Shown piece after piece: positions 9,228 to 18,079 of a stretch of DNA of 64,000 nt. The number at the start of each line of letters is the position of its first letter. The stretch's first letter is position 1. The position numbers were made by a program, and so were the translations under genes. This DNA comes from Flammeovirga yaeyamensis. GTDB taxonomy: Bacteria; Bacteroidota; Bacteroidia; Cytophagales; Flammeovirgaceae. Under the pieces are notes generated by a model. That model was given only the letters and a program-made list of their open reading frames with translations, did no database searches and was not told the DNA's origin. The stretch spans positions 4,263,501-4,327,500 of the forward strand of contig NZ_CP076132.1 of assembly GCF_018736045.1 (NCBI RefSeq). The letters run 5' to 3'.

Positions 9228-9258
9228 GTATGCCTTACAAACCCAAATAGGCATATCT
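9228..9258 (+). promoter_or_regulatory. Leader hairpin upstream of the ATPase gene
   Basis: TATGCCT (9228-9234) and AGGCATA (9248-9254) form a 7-base stem followed by TCTTTT. It lies in the predicted leader between promoter and start codon, 30 bases before the ATG. It could be a weak attenuator or an RNA-binding site; this is inference. Confidence 0.4.
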
Positions 9259-9284
9259 TTTAAACTGATTTAATAAACCAACCT

Positions 9285-11708
9285 ATGGCCAATATAAAAA
9301 GTCTTACTTTAGAGAACTTCAGGGTTTTTAAGGAAAGTACTACGTTTAATTTTTCCCCTATCAATGTACTTACTGGTACAAATAGTAGCGGTAAAAGTTC
9401 TTTGTTTAAAGCATTGCTATTGCTTCAGGACAATGGGAAAAAGAACCGTTTAGAGGAACTAGACTTTAGAGGACCTTATCATAACTTAGGTAATATCGAT
9501 AAAGCTAGAAATCACGATACTGATCCATCTAAACCAATAAGTTTTACTTTGGAGTTTGCTCCTCAACCTGGAGTAGCCCCATTTAAAAAGTTTGAACTCG
9601 GCCAAAGGGAAATTTCTATAGCATATACTGATCTAGAAGGTGTAGAATCCTTTTCGGATTTAATGCAAAAACCCAATTGGAAAAATTGGATGTACTTCCT
9701 AAGAGGAGTACTTATTAACCGTTCCCAAGATATGATTCGCCACATTCAGCATTTAACAAGAAATGGTGAAATTGAGTATTCGGGAACTATAAAAGCGATT
9801 CTTCATAAGCTTTTAAATATTGCCTTCGAGCATAGAATTACTGTCGATAATATCGAAAAGCTATTTGGAGAGGCAGCCAAGGTGGTGAATCACTTACAGA
9901 ACTTGGATATTCCAATTGATGTAGCACAACATATTCCTCCCACCATAGACAGAGCTTTTTTCTCGGATATCATCAAAAAAGCATGGTACAAAAAGCATAG
10001 AGCACACGAACTTATCGGTATTAGAAAGTTGGTGCACTTAACAGATGCTAAACCAACGCCTAAAAGAAACGAAGAAGAAACAAGGATCAATAACGAACGT
10101 TGGAGAAACCTTATCGATAAGAATAATGTCACTGATGTAGAAGAGTTAAAATCTGCTTTAGTTTCTTGGTTGGAAATGGATATTCCAATGTCTTCTCTTG
10201 TTCGTGATATTTTGAATATCAAAGACAAAGACATTGTTTATTCTGTAAAACCTGTTGGAGTAAACACTACTGAACGCCTATTCTTAGAAATTAAATACGA
10301 TAGTGTAGAAGGAAAGCTTTGTAACATTAGTTTATCCTATTCAGAACGATTTACCGGAAAAAGAAAATTACTATATACTCCTTTAAGTAACGGTGCTTTA
10401 CATTATGTAGGTAGCGAAAACGGCAACTCCTATCTATTAGCTGCCGGTCAAAGAGGAGAATACTATAAAACTGATGGAGAGATTCCTGTATTCACAAGTT
10501 TCTTCGACATTCAGAATTTATATGAATATGGGGCGATGCTTCATTTAGACAGTCCTATCAAAAAGTTCTTTAGTATTGATAGAAAAAAACTAAAGGAGAA
10601 AACAGGTTGGGAAGATGAAGCTAAAGTTTCGGCTATAGAAGAAGTGATTCATAAGAGAGTATTATTGCTTTTGGGTACTCGCTTGAATGCCTATATGACG
10701 GAACATCAATCCAAAATCAAAAAAATAAATCTCTTCTCAGCAGACCAATTGATAAAGTTTTTTGGTGAAAGAAAAGAAGATGGTTCAGGCTTTAAATTAG
10801 CCTCACTTGGCTTTTTATTAAGAGATGTTCCATTACTCAATACAGAAGATCGAAAACTTTTGGCGATCTCACCTTCAGAAAATAACATGGAGGCATTGGA
10901 TCAATTGCCAGAACTTCCTTTGAGTTCACAAGAGTTTCATCAACTGTTTGAAATTAATATTGATGAGGTCCTCGAAGAAGGTTTCCTCCACTTTATTGAA
11001 GAGGGAATGAAGGGTGTGAAACATATCTTTAAAAGTTGCGGAAAGCTATTCAACTTTGGATTGTTAGAAGCCCAAAGAGGTAGCACAAAACGAATAATGT
11101 TACATACAGAATCGAGTGTTCTCAGTCAGTTACTATTTGATTTTGCCAAAGATGCGGATCAAAAAGCCAAAGACTTTGTGAATTTCTGGATTCGTGAGTT
11201 CGAGATTGGTAATGAAATTGAAATCAACTCTGTAAAAGGTATTGCTTCTGATGTGGTCATCAAAAATAAAAAAGGGCATGCCTTGGATTTGGCCGATTTA
11301 GGGTACGGTATTTCTCAGTTATTACCTATTCTTTTAAAGATTGCTTTAAACAATCACCGATCACTTCTGATAGAAGAACCGGAAACCAATCTTCATCCGA
11401 AGATGCAATCGAAATTGGCCGATTTAATCATCGACGCTTCTTACAGATATCAAACGAGCTTCCTATTGGAAACTCATTCAGAATATTTAATTAGAAAATT
11501 ACAATACTGGACGGCTAAACGTAAGATTACCCCTTACGAGTCGAAGGTGTACTACTTATATAACCCGGAGAAAGTACCGGAAGGGAAATCTCAAGTGCAA
11601 TTGCTCAACATACAGCAAGACGGAGAGTTGGATAACGAGTTCGGAGAAGGATTCTTCGATGAGGCGGACAACATTGCTATCGAGCTTTTCCACTTAAAAC
11701 AAATGTAG
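9285..11708 (+). CDS. AAA/ABC-type ATPase with DUF3696 C-terminus
   Basis: 807 residues. The N-terminus has a Walker A motif, GTNSSGKSSLFKALLLL (about residues 31-47). A long helical insert (about 90-640) follows. Near the C-terminus come the signature-like LADLGYGISQLLPILLK, Walker B LLIEEPETNLHPKMQS and the H-loop LLETHSEYLI, then the DUF3696 tail (QQDGELDNEFGEGFFDEA). This is the SMC/RecF/OLD-like class of standalone ATPases. I see no TOPRIM nuclease motifs, so it is not a canonical OLD or GajA nuclease. The 45-base gap to the next gene suggests one operon in which it drives or gates the partner protein. Confidence 0.85.
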   Translation: MANIKSLTLENFRVFKESTTFNFSPINVLTGTNSSGKSSLFKALLLLQDNGKKNRLEELDFRGPYHNLGNIDKARNHDTDPSKPISFTLEFAPQPGVAPFKKFELGQREISIAYTDLEGVESFSDLMQKPNWKNWMYFLRGVLINRSQDMIRHIQHLTRNGEIEYSGTIKAILHKLLNIAFEHRITVDNIEKLFGEAAKVVNHLQNLDIPIDVAQHIPPTIDRAFFSDIIKKAWYKKHRAHELIGIRKLVHLTDAKPTPKRNEEETRINNERWRNLIDKNNVTDVEELKSALVSWLEMDIPMSSLVRDILNIKDKDIVYSVKPVGVNTTERLFLEIKYDSVEGKLCNISLSYSERFTGKRKLLYTPLSNGALHYVGSENGNSYLLAAGQRGEYYKTDGEIPVFTSFFDIQNLYEYGAMLHLDSPIKKFFSIDRKKLKEKTGWEDEAKVSAIEEVIHKRVLLLLGTRLNAYMTEHQSKIKKINLFSADQLIKFFGERKEDGSGFKLASLGFLLRDVPLLNTEDRKLLAISPSENNMEALDQLPELPLSSQEFHQLFEINIDEVLEEGFLHFIEEGMKGVKHIFKSCGKLFNFGLLEAQRGSTKRIMLHTESSVLSQLLFDFAKDADQKAKDFVNFWIREFEIGNEIEINSVKGIASDVVIKNKKGHALDLADLGYGISQLLPILLKIALNNHRSLLIEEPETNLHPKMQSKLADLIIDASYRYQTSFLLETHSEYLIRKLQYWTAKRKITPYESKVYYLYNPEKVPEGKSQVQLLNIQQDGELDNEFGEGFFDEADNIAIELFHLKQM

Positions 11709-11753
11709 AAAGGAGAAGAGTTTTCTAAACTTTTTATCCAAAACAAGATTAAC

Positions 11754-12833
11754 ATGGAAAGAATAACAACCTACGCAAATATAAATTCACTGACTGCTTT
11801 TTTTGCAAAGAGACCATCTATTGAAGATGAATTGGACGATATGGAGTGGAGCCGATCGTGGATGGATTTCTATTCGTTTATCAACAAACAAGCTGATTTA
11901 AGATTAGATGTAGATCCTACTCAACTTTCAATGATGAGTAAGACCAACCCCTATATTAAAAAGATGTTGAAAAATGCTTCTTCCGGAGGATCGTCTTTAC
12001 GATGTGAAAAAGAGGCATTCGATCACTTAGATAAAGTGAGTGAACAAAGCATGCCTCAAACTTTATTCTTCTTAGATAAGAGTAATAAGGAATGTGAGGA
12101 GATTGAAAATCAATATGGATTAATCACTTTAAACCCAACAAGAGTACGTTACAAAGCGGGATTCATGTTCAATTGGTCATTGTACAATGTCACAAAAGAC
12201 CGTGGCGCCGTAAAACGATTCGAAAAATGGTCACAATTGGAACGTTTCCGACACCCTCACAATTCAATGATCGTGATCGATAACTATCTTTTAAAAGATT
12301 TGGGAGAGATGGAAGAGAACTTAATTCCAATGTTAGATGCATTACTTCCAGAAAAACTAGACGCAAGAACGTATCAGTTAACACTGGTTGGAGTGGATTT
12401 AAGAGATAAACCTGCATCAATGAAAAAGTACATTGAGTGGGAATTGAAAAATAAGCTGAAACGATCGTATGAGATTGAAGTTTGTGTGGTAAAAACGGAG
12501 AGTAATAAAAACCATGATAGAAATATTATCACTAACTATCTATGGCTACATTCTGGACACTCCTTCACTTACGTGAGAAGAAATCAGATTAGTAAAAATA
12601 CCAATTTGATGTTGTTCCCTATCTTTTATCAACAAAAAGATTTCCAATCGTATTATGAGGAAGATCCTCCAACAGAAACAAAAAGTTCTGTTTGGGAAGC
12701 TGTAAACCAAAGACTTAGAGAAGCTAGATATATTTTCAAAACTGCAAGTCAATACCCAGATGCAGTAGGTGGTGAGTTAAAAAATAGCATTCTGATAGGT
12801 AAAAAATCAGGGCAAATAGTATATTCGTCTTAA
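11754..12833 (+). CDS. Partner of the DUF3696 ATPase; C-terminal half resembles the PLD-like MIT_C domain
   Basis: 359 residues, no signal peptide or membrane segment. The N-terminal ~125 residues match nothing I know. From about residue 160 the order RHPHNSMIVIDNYLLKD, a helix ending LDALLPEKL, the strand YQLTLVGVDL, then NHDRNIITNYLWLHSGHSFTYV follows the layout of the phospholipase-D-like MIT_C domain of MITD1 (a strand ending in Asp, then HDR-x-I and a Gly-aromatic turn). The likeness is by pattern only. A complete HKD catalytic motif is not evident, so binding of lipid or nucleic acid is as likely as catalysis. It lies directly downstream of the ATPase gene and is probably its effector or sensor. 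Confidence 0.6.
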   Translation: MERITTYANINSLTAFFAKRPSIEDELDDMEWSRSWMDFYSFINKQADLRLDVDPTQLSMMSKTNPYIKKMLKNASSGGSSLRCEKEAFDHLDKVSEQSMPQTLFFLDKSNKECEEIENQYGLITLNPTRVRYKAGFMFNWSLYNVTKDRGAVKRFEKWSQLERFRHPHNSMIVIDNYLLKDLGEMEENLIPMLDALLPEKLDARTYQLTLVGVDLRDKPASMKKYIEWELKNKLKRSYEIEVCVVKTESNKNHDRNIITNYLWLHSGHSFTYVRRNQISKNTNLMLFPIFYQQKDFQSYYEEDPPTETKSSVWEAVNQRLREARYIFKTASQYPDAVGGELKNSILIGKKSGQIVYSS

Positions 12834-12964
12834 TTTACACTTAAGATGAATTATACTTTTCGCGATGAGAATACTGAATGATTATTCACTGTAACAAACT
12901 TATGGTTAGAGAGTTACTGATTTTGAATAATTATTTAAGTAAATCGTGAATCAAACTCAGCACT

Positions 12965-13339
12965 ATGAAAAAAATACATTACCACAACAAACGATTTCGA
13001 GCAGTAGTCAACTCTGACAATGGAGAAGTAGACGATCAAACTTTTTTTCACTACCGACAAGGTGGAGACGTGATTTGGGCCACTTATCACGGACCTAATA
13101 TCCGAATGGGAACACTAACAGGTGTGATAAAAGAAGACGGAACGTTGGAGTTTAATTATCAACACGTCAACTTAAACAAAGAAATCATGACTGGTTTCTG
13201 TAAATCTACACCTAGTATCGACCCCGATGGTGCAATACGATTAAAAGAAGAATGGCAATGGACCAATGGCGATTTATCGTCTGGTACTTCTGAGATTGTA
13301 GAATTAGTAGAGAAAGAAAATTACAAACCGATCATTTAA
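12965..13339 (+). CDS. Small beta-rich conserved protein (often labelled n-acetylglutamate synthase)
   Basis: 124 residues, no signal peptide. The pattern HYHNKRFRAVVNSDNGEVDD, TFFHYRQGGDVIWATYHG and the closing LKEEWQWTNGDLSSGTS is found in a widespread small family that databases often call n-acetylglutamate synthase. The length and all-beta look do not fit a GNAT or kinase-fold NAGS, so that label is probably misleading. Many members look like a short barrel that could bind a small ligand. It is a single gene between the ATPase pair and sodA. Confidence 0.65.
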   Translation: MKKIHYHNKRFRAVVNSDNGEVDDQTFFHYRQGGDVIWATYHGPNIRMGTLTGVIKEDGTLEFNYQHVNLNKEIMTGFCKSTPSIDPDGAIRLKEEWQWTNGDLSSGTSEIVELVEKENYKPII

Positions 13340-13387
13340 ATTGACATTTAGCATATGTATGTACATTCTTTAGCAATGTGCGTACAG

Positions 13388-13435
13388 ATGTAAAGTCTTT
13401 ACATATTTATTTATGTATAACTAAAAATTATACAT
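13388..13435. promoter_or_regulatory. Two dyads upstream of superoxide dismutase
   Basis: ATGTAAAGTCTTTACAT (13388-13404) has 7-base arms around GTC; ATGTATAA (13413-13420) pairs with TTATACAT (13428-13435). Both lie 150-200 bases upstream of the sodA start and look like operator sites. The regulator is unknown. Confidence 0.4.
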
Positions 13436-13586
13436 CAATAGATTTTTTCATGGGGTAAAAGATTCGCTTTTTGATTTGAATTGTGTTAATTGCGATATCA
13501 AAAAAGTGATCTAGCTCATCATTTAGCTTTTATCGCTTTATACGGCTTTTAAACATAATCTTTAAACAATAAAAATACTTTTTAAA

Positions 13587-14186
13587 ATGGCATTCGAATT
13601 ACCATCATTACCGTATGCGTACGACGCATTAGAGCCACATTTCGACGCTCGCACAATGGAAATCCACCACTCTAAGCACCACGCTGCTTATACTTCAAAA
13701 TTAAACGCAGCAATCGAAGGAACTGCAGATGCTGATAAGTCTATCGAAGACTTATTATCTGCTGACAACCTTGCAGGTGGCGTAAGAAATAACGGTGGAG
13801 GATTCTACAACCACAACTTATTCTGGACTATTTTATCTCCAAATGGAGGTGGAGCTCCAACAGGTGATCTTGCTGCAGCTATCGACTCTGCATTTGGTTC
13901 TTTCGATAAATTTAAAGAAGAATTTGCTAACGCTGCAGCGACTCGTTTCGGTTCAGGTTGGGCATGGCTTTGCGTAAAAGACGGTGCTGTTTCAGTATGT
14001 TCTACAGCAAACCAAGATAACCCACTTATGAAAGGTGAGTGTGGCGGAACTCCAATCCTAGGTCTTGACGTTTGGGAGCACGCATACTACTTAAACTACC
14101 AAAACCGTCGTCCGGATTACATCTCAGCATTCTGGAACGTAGTAAACTGGGAAGAAGTATCTAAGCGTTTTGCAGCTGCGAAATAA
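13587..14186 (+). CDS. sodA: Superoxide dismutase, Mn-type
   Basis: 199 residues, full length. The four metal ligands sit in MEIHHSKHH (His27), YNHNLFW, and LDVWEHAYY (Asp and His). The second-shell Gln lies in [10 protein letters not shown], as in manganese enzymes, rather than in the earlier FeSOD position, so Mn preference is likely; cambialism cannot be excluded. There is no signal peptide, so it is cytosolic. It dismutates superoxide to oxygen and peroxide. It is preceded by a 247-base region with two dyads and followed by a strong terminator. Codon usage is markedly regular (GCT, GCA, AAC), suggesting high expression. Confidence 0.95.
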   Translation: MAFELPSLPYAYDALEPHFDARTMEIHHSKHHAAYTSKLNAAIEGTADADKSIEDLLSADNLAGGVRNNGGGFYNHNLFWTILSPNGGGAPTGDLAAAIDSAFGSFDKFKEEFANAAATRFGSGWAWLCVKDGAVSVCSTANQDNPLMKGECGGTPILGLDVWEHAYYLNYQNRRPDYISAFWNVVNWEEVSKRFAAAK

Positions 14187-14214
14187 TTAGAAAGGAAACT
14201 TTCAATATAATAAA

Positions 14215-14255
14215 GAGAGGCTATCTCATTCTAAATGAGATAGCCTCCTTTTCGT
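14215..14255. terminator. Bidirectional terminator between sodA and the TPR regulator
   Basis: GAGGCTATCTCATT pairs with ATGAGATAGCCTC around CTAA, followed by TTTTCGTTTT and preceded by an A-rich stretch. Confidence 0.9.
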
Positions 14256-14256
14256 T

Positions 14257-16266
14257 TTATAACCCCATGACTAACTCTCTCAAGTTATCGTCTGCTGTTA
14301 AATCCATTTTCTTTTTAATTCTGTAAAGTGTTTTCTTCACTGCTTCTGGCGTCATATTAGAAACTGTGGCTATTTCCTTTCTTTCCATACCTACTCTTAA
14401 ATAAGCACATATCTTATGATCTCTTTGTGTAAGTAATGGGTATTTTGTTTTCAATTTCTCAAAGAATCTCGGATGCACTTTTTCGAATTGATAGGTAAAA
14501 TCCGACCAACTATCATCACTTAAATTGAGTTTGATGGTCTTTTTTATGTCTTTAATATCTGGAATCACTTCATCGTCTACTTTTCCAGAAAGCTTACTAA
14601 TTTGATTGTTTAGTTGATCCAATAAAGTGTTACGTTCGTGCGATAACATTGTGATAGTTGCTAATTCTCTTTCTTTTAAAGCTAGTGTTTCTTCCGCTAA
14701 CTCTTTTTCAGATAAACGTAGTTCACTTATTTCATTATTCTTTTTCAACAACTCAACGTTTGTTCTTTTTCTTTGCTGATAAGAACGATAAAGAGCAAGC
14801 AATATCACTAAAACTAATGCCGTGATCAAAATAGCCACATACTTTATCAATCGCTCGTTTTCTAACTGATTCTGAAATAATGCTCTTTCTTGCTCTTGTT
14901 TCAGTAGAAAACGTTCTTGTTCGTACATCAATTTAGAATTGTATTCTATTCGTGCGACCTCATTTGCTCTTTCTTGTATAAAACTTTCTGATTTCTTTTT
15001 ATCAAGTTGTTCTAAATAATACAAGGCCTTTTTGTAGTTACCAAATTGTGCATTTAGTTCATACATCAATTTAAAATAGGACATTTCCGTACCCTCATTC
15101 AGACTACCATTAGATATTTTATAAGCCTCCTCCGTTAACTGATAAGCTTTTTGATAATCCTTTTGATGATAATTTATTCTCGCTAAAGCTAACTTTGAAT
15201 TGGAGGTCATTCCTTTATATTTCCCCTTAGAAAGTGATAATGATCGTTGATATAAATCGATAGCTTTATCATATTCTCCTTTCTCCGCGAAATACTCTCC
15301 AGACAAATGAAACGCTTTGACTAAACCTTTTACATAACGTGAAGTTTCAAAACAAATAATACCTTCTTTAATAAAAGAATACCCACTATCTAATTGATCA
15401 AGTTCGAAATACATTTCACCAATAGTTAAATTGGTTTGACCTAATCGCTTTAAATCTTTTGTCTGTTCGTAATAATCTTTTGAGGTAGCTAATAGTTCTT
15501 TTGCTTTGGTATAATCTTTTATCGATTTATATCCACCGGCCATTATTCTATTGGTATAATGAATCATATGATCATTATTCAAATTTTGAAAAAGATATTT
15601 TGATTTACTCAACTCCTTCAAACCCTTTATCGGTTCGTGGTTATCGATCAATAAAATTCCATGACTTAAAGAATGATAAGCTATTCCCAAAGTATCTTTT
15701 GCTAGAATCGCCATTTTTGTCGCCTCGCTGAGGTAATACATGGCAGAATCTATTTGTTTTTGTTCCTTATAAATAATAGAAAGGTTACCGTAATTAAATG
15801 AACCTCCTTGAGGATCATCATAGGCTTGATAAATTTCCAGACTTTTGAAATGTGCTTTTTTAGCTTTTTCTAATTCACCATTGTGCATATATTCTATTCC
15901 TAAATCATTTATGCCTTTCGCTTGGATAAGTGCAACTTTTCGATCTAGACTATTAGATGGAATATCCAATAATTTCTCAAAAGAGCGAATGGCCCCCTTC
16001 ATATTCGATTGATTCGAAAAGCGTTCACCTTCTAGAGCATAAAATAATACCTGCTCAGTGTTAGGAGTCTGATCATTTATAGTTGACCGAAGTTCATTCA
16101 ATCCTTTATCTACCCTTTCGTTTTCATTATTTTTTTGTAATGAATCTAGCAACCATAGTTTTTCTATGTTAGTAGTATCTGATGTATTAGAAGCAGAAAC
16201 ACTTTTAGGAACACTTGAAATAAATAAAAAAGCAAAAGTAAAAAACAGCTTAGAAATAAAGTTCAT
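14257..16266 (-). CDS. TPR-transmembrane-HTH transcriptional regulator
   Basis: 669 residues. A signal peptide (MNFISKLFFTFAFLFISSVP) is followed by about eight tetratricopeptide repeats (residues ~60-430). One transmembrane helix (IKYVAILITALVLVILLALY, about 470-490) and a coiled coil come next, and a C-terminal LuxR-like helix-turn-helix with LTQRDHKICAYLRVGMERKE and MTPEAVKKTLYRIKKK. The arrangement places the TPRs in the periplasm and the DNA-binding domain in the cytosol. It belongs to the large family of Bacteroidota one-component membrane regulators; its targets are unknown. Two G-rich direct repeats lie about 90 bases upstream of its start. Confidence 0.85.
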   Translation of the reverse strand: MNFISKLFFTFAFLFISSVPKSVSASNTSDTTNIEKLWLLDSLQKNNENERVDKGLNELRSTINDQTPNTEQVLFYALEGERFSNQSNMKGAIRSFEKLLDIPSNSLDRKVALIQAKGINDLGIEYMHNGELEKAKKAHFKSLEIYQAYDDPQGGSFNYGNLSIIYKEQKQIDSAMYYLSEATKMAILAKDTLGIAYHSLSHGILLIDNHEPIKGLKELSKSKYLFQNLNNDHMIHYTNRIMAGGYKSIKDYTKAKELLATSKDYYEQTKDLKRLGQTNLTIGEMYFELDQLDSGYSFIKEGIICFETSRYVKGLVKAFHLSGEYFAEKGEYDKAIDLYQRSLSLSKGKYKGMTSNSKLALARINYHQKDYQKAYQLTEEAYKISNGSLNEGTEMSYFKLMYELNAQFGNYKKALYYLEQLDKKKSESFIQERANEVARIEYNSKLMYEQERFLLKQEQERALFQNQLENERLIKYVAILITALVLVILLALYRSYQQRKRTNVELLKKNNEISELRLSEKELAEETLALKERELATITMLSHERNTLLDQLNNQISKLSGKVDDEVIPDIKDIKKTIKLNLSDDSWSDFTYQFEKVHPRFFEKLKTKYPLLTQRDHKICAYLRVGMERKEIATVSNMTPEAVKKTLYRIKKKMDLTADDNLRELVMGL

Positions 16267-16353
16267 AAAATAGATGTGGTAATGTCATAGTAAAAAGTGT
16301 TATGAATCTAAATATTTTAAATGATCTTTAAAAAAAAAGCCACTTTTTTCTGC

Positions 16354-16374
16354 TTGTCCCCCCATTGTCCCCCC
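16354..16374 (-). repeat. Tandem direct repeat of GGGGGGACAA, 11-base period
   Basis: On the + strand TTGTCCCCCC occurs at 16354-16363 and again at 16365-16374; on the minus strand this is two GGGGGGACAA units one helical turn apart. It lies about 90-110 bases upstream of the TPR-HTH regulator start. In an AT-rich region such paired G tracts stand out and could be an operator. Confidence 0.55.
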
Positions 16375-16749
16375 TGTTTTTGAGGTTTTCAGTCAACAAT
16401 CCCTCACATTTGTATTAGTCGATAACAAAGGTCGACCCCAAAAAAACAGAGATTATTACGCTACTTTATTATGACAAAAAATTCATCCAAAATGATTTAT
16501 ACAGTACCATTGCACAACATTGTTATAGAATAACATAATGGTATAGTTAGCCAGTTCAATTATTTAAATTTCCATTTATAAAATATATTTTCTAAGCAGA
16601 AATAAACTTTCAACTTCGTATTTATGATGGGGTACTTGAACTACTATATACAAACTTTTATAAGTTCTTGTAGGCTTTAATAATTACATGATAACTAACT
16701 ACTATTTTTTTATGAGTACTATTTTTTTTCAGTACTAGTTAAGGTAAAC

Positions 16750-16780
16750 AAATGCTGGGGGTAGGGTTCCCTCAGCATTT
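16750..16780. other. Strong isolated hairpin
   Basis: AAATGCTGGGGG (16750-16761) pairs with CCCTCAGCATTT (16769-16780) over 12 positions with one G-T wobble and a loop of TAGGGTT. No T tract follows on either strand and no gene is within 230 bases. It could be part of a structured RNA or a protein-binding site. Confidence 0.5.
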
Positions 16781-16957
16781 ACTAAGACAATTAAAAAAAG
16801 AAATTAAACTCCCAACTCGTTTATAAGAAAAGTACAAATAGGTTAAAAATATGTTTACTAAAAAAACTGCGAAGAATTCATGATTAAAAATTACACAGAC
16901 AGGATTTCATAGCTATTTCTCATTGCTATTTATCTATTACAAATTCCTACTAAAAAA

Positions 16958-16998
16958 GGGAAGCAATATGTTTTTCACATTGCTTCCCTCATTTTTTA
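16958..16998. terminator. Terminator downstream of the polyprenyl synthetase
   Basis: GGGAAGCAAT (16958-16967) pairs with ATTGCTTCCC (16979-16988); an A tract lies before it, which is the T tract on the minus strand. It ends the gldF-polyprenyl synthetase transcript. Confidence 0.85.
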
Positions 16999-17020
16999 TA
17001 TCGGATTAAGAGTTCTTTTT

Positions 17021-18001
17021 TTAATGATCTCTATTCAAAAGATACACTCCAAATTCTCTCAATAATTGTTTCTTTTCTTCAGGAACATCTAAGCGATCTA
17101 AAGCTGCAAATCCTTTATCAAAATATTCGTTGGATTTTGCTGTAGCTAATTCTTTAATGCCTAATCTATTGTAGATATCAGTCACTGCTTTCACCTTTTC
17201 AGATTTATCGAAATCAGTTGCTTCAATCCAAGCATTTAGTTCTTTTGCATCATCGCCTTGTGCTTGCTGTAAAGCATTAATCAACATCAAAGTCTTTTTG
17301 TTGGAAATGATATCTCCTCCTACTTGTTTACCGAACTTTTCTGGATCAGCATAAACATCTAGGATATCATCTTTCAGTTGGAAACCTAAACCAACATTTA
17401 CACCGAACTCTTCCACCACTAAAGATTGTTCATCAGAAGCACCTCCGATTAAAGCACCAAGACGTAAAGCAAAGCCAATGAGTACTGCCGTTTTTAGGCG
17501 AATCATTTCTACATATTCTTCCTCTCCAACTGTATCTCTTTCCTCAAAGTCCATATCAAATTGCTGGCCTTCGCAGACTTCTGCAGCACATTTATTGAAA
17601 AGGTTGATAGCTTGACGTAGGATCTTATCATCTACTTGCATGATATACTCGTAGGCTTTCACCAACATCACATCACCAGAAAGAATTGCAACATTTGGGT
17701 TCCACTTTTCGTGAACAGTTACCTGTCCTCTTCGAAGTGGTGCCTCATCCATGATATCGTCGTGCATAAGGGTAAAATTATGGAAAATCTCCACGCCCAT
17801 TGCAGGTGATAAAGCTTTCTTGAAATCATCATCGAAAAGATATGATCCCAATAGGGTTAAAGCAGGACGCAAACGTTTACCTCCTATTTTTAGAATATAG
17901 CGAAGGGGTTCATAAAGTGTTTCGGGTGCTTCACCAAAACGTTGTTCTTCTAGTTTGTTTGCAAGTAAAAGACCTGCCTCTTTTAAGTCGAATGATGCCA
18001 T
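17021..18001 (-). CDS. Polyprenyl (isoprenyl diphosphate) synthase
   Basis: 326 residues, typical for a trans-prenyltransferase. The first Asp-rich motif is in LMHDDIMDEAPLRRGQ (DDxxD) and the second in GFQLKDDILDVY. GGKRLRPALTLL near residue 35 binds substrate phosphate. The enzyme condenses isopentenyl diphosphate with allylic diphosphates; chain length (geranylgeranyl, or longer for menaquinone side chains) cannot be told from the sequence by eye. It is cytosolic. It is the last gene of a minus-strand run with the DUF4251 gene and gldF. Confidence 0.88.
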   Translation of the reverse strand: MASFDLKEAGLLLANKLEEQRFGEAPETLYEPLRYILKIGGKRLRPALTLLGSYLFDDDFKKALSPAMGVEIFHNFTLMHDDIMDEAPLRRGQVTVHEKWNPNVAILSGDVMLVKAYEYIMQVDDKILRQAINLFNKCAAEVCEGQQFDMDFEERDTVGEEEYVEMIRLKTAVLIGFALRLGALIGGASDEQSLVVEEFGVNVGLGFQLKDDILDVYADPEKFGKQVGGDIISNKKTLMLINALQQAQGDDAKELNAWIEATDFDKSEKVKAVTDIYNRLGIKELATAKSNEYFDKGFAALDRLDVPEEKKQLLREFGVYLLNRDH

Positions 18002-18079
18002 TGTATATGTTTTATAAGAAGGTCATGACCAACTTTTCTACAACTATCAAAAAATTATTTTGTTTTCAGAAGGGGCAAA

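Larger units (their letters stand above)
16267..17020. other. 754-base intergenic region with repeats and hairpins, no gene seen
   Basis: AT-rich region between two minus-strand genes. It holds a tandem G-tract repeat (16354-16374), a strong hairpin without T tract (16750-16780) and a terminator (16958-16998). The only open frames are very short (for example 18 codons from about 16472) and have no support as genes. The part nearest 16266 must contain the regulator's promoter. Confidence 0.6.

Noticed and set aside
9285-11708. Reading the ATPase as an OLD-family or GajA nuclease
   Set aside because: Walker A, Walker B and H-loop are clear but no TOPRIM motif (E, DxD) is seen after them; the C-terminus fits DUF3696 instead.
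12965-13339. N-acetylglutamate synthase activity
   Set aside because: The protein is only 124 residues and lacks both the GNAT acetyl-CoA motif and a kinase-like domain, so the customary database label is not supported.
16472-16531. Short open frame of about 18 codons in the large gap before the TPR regulator
   Set aside because: Too short, with no ribosome-binding or conservation evidence.
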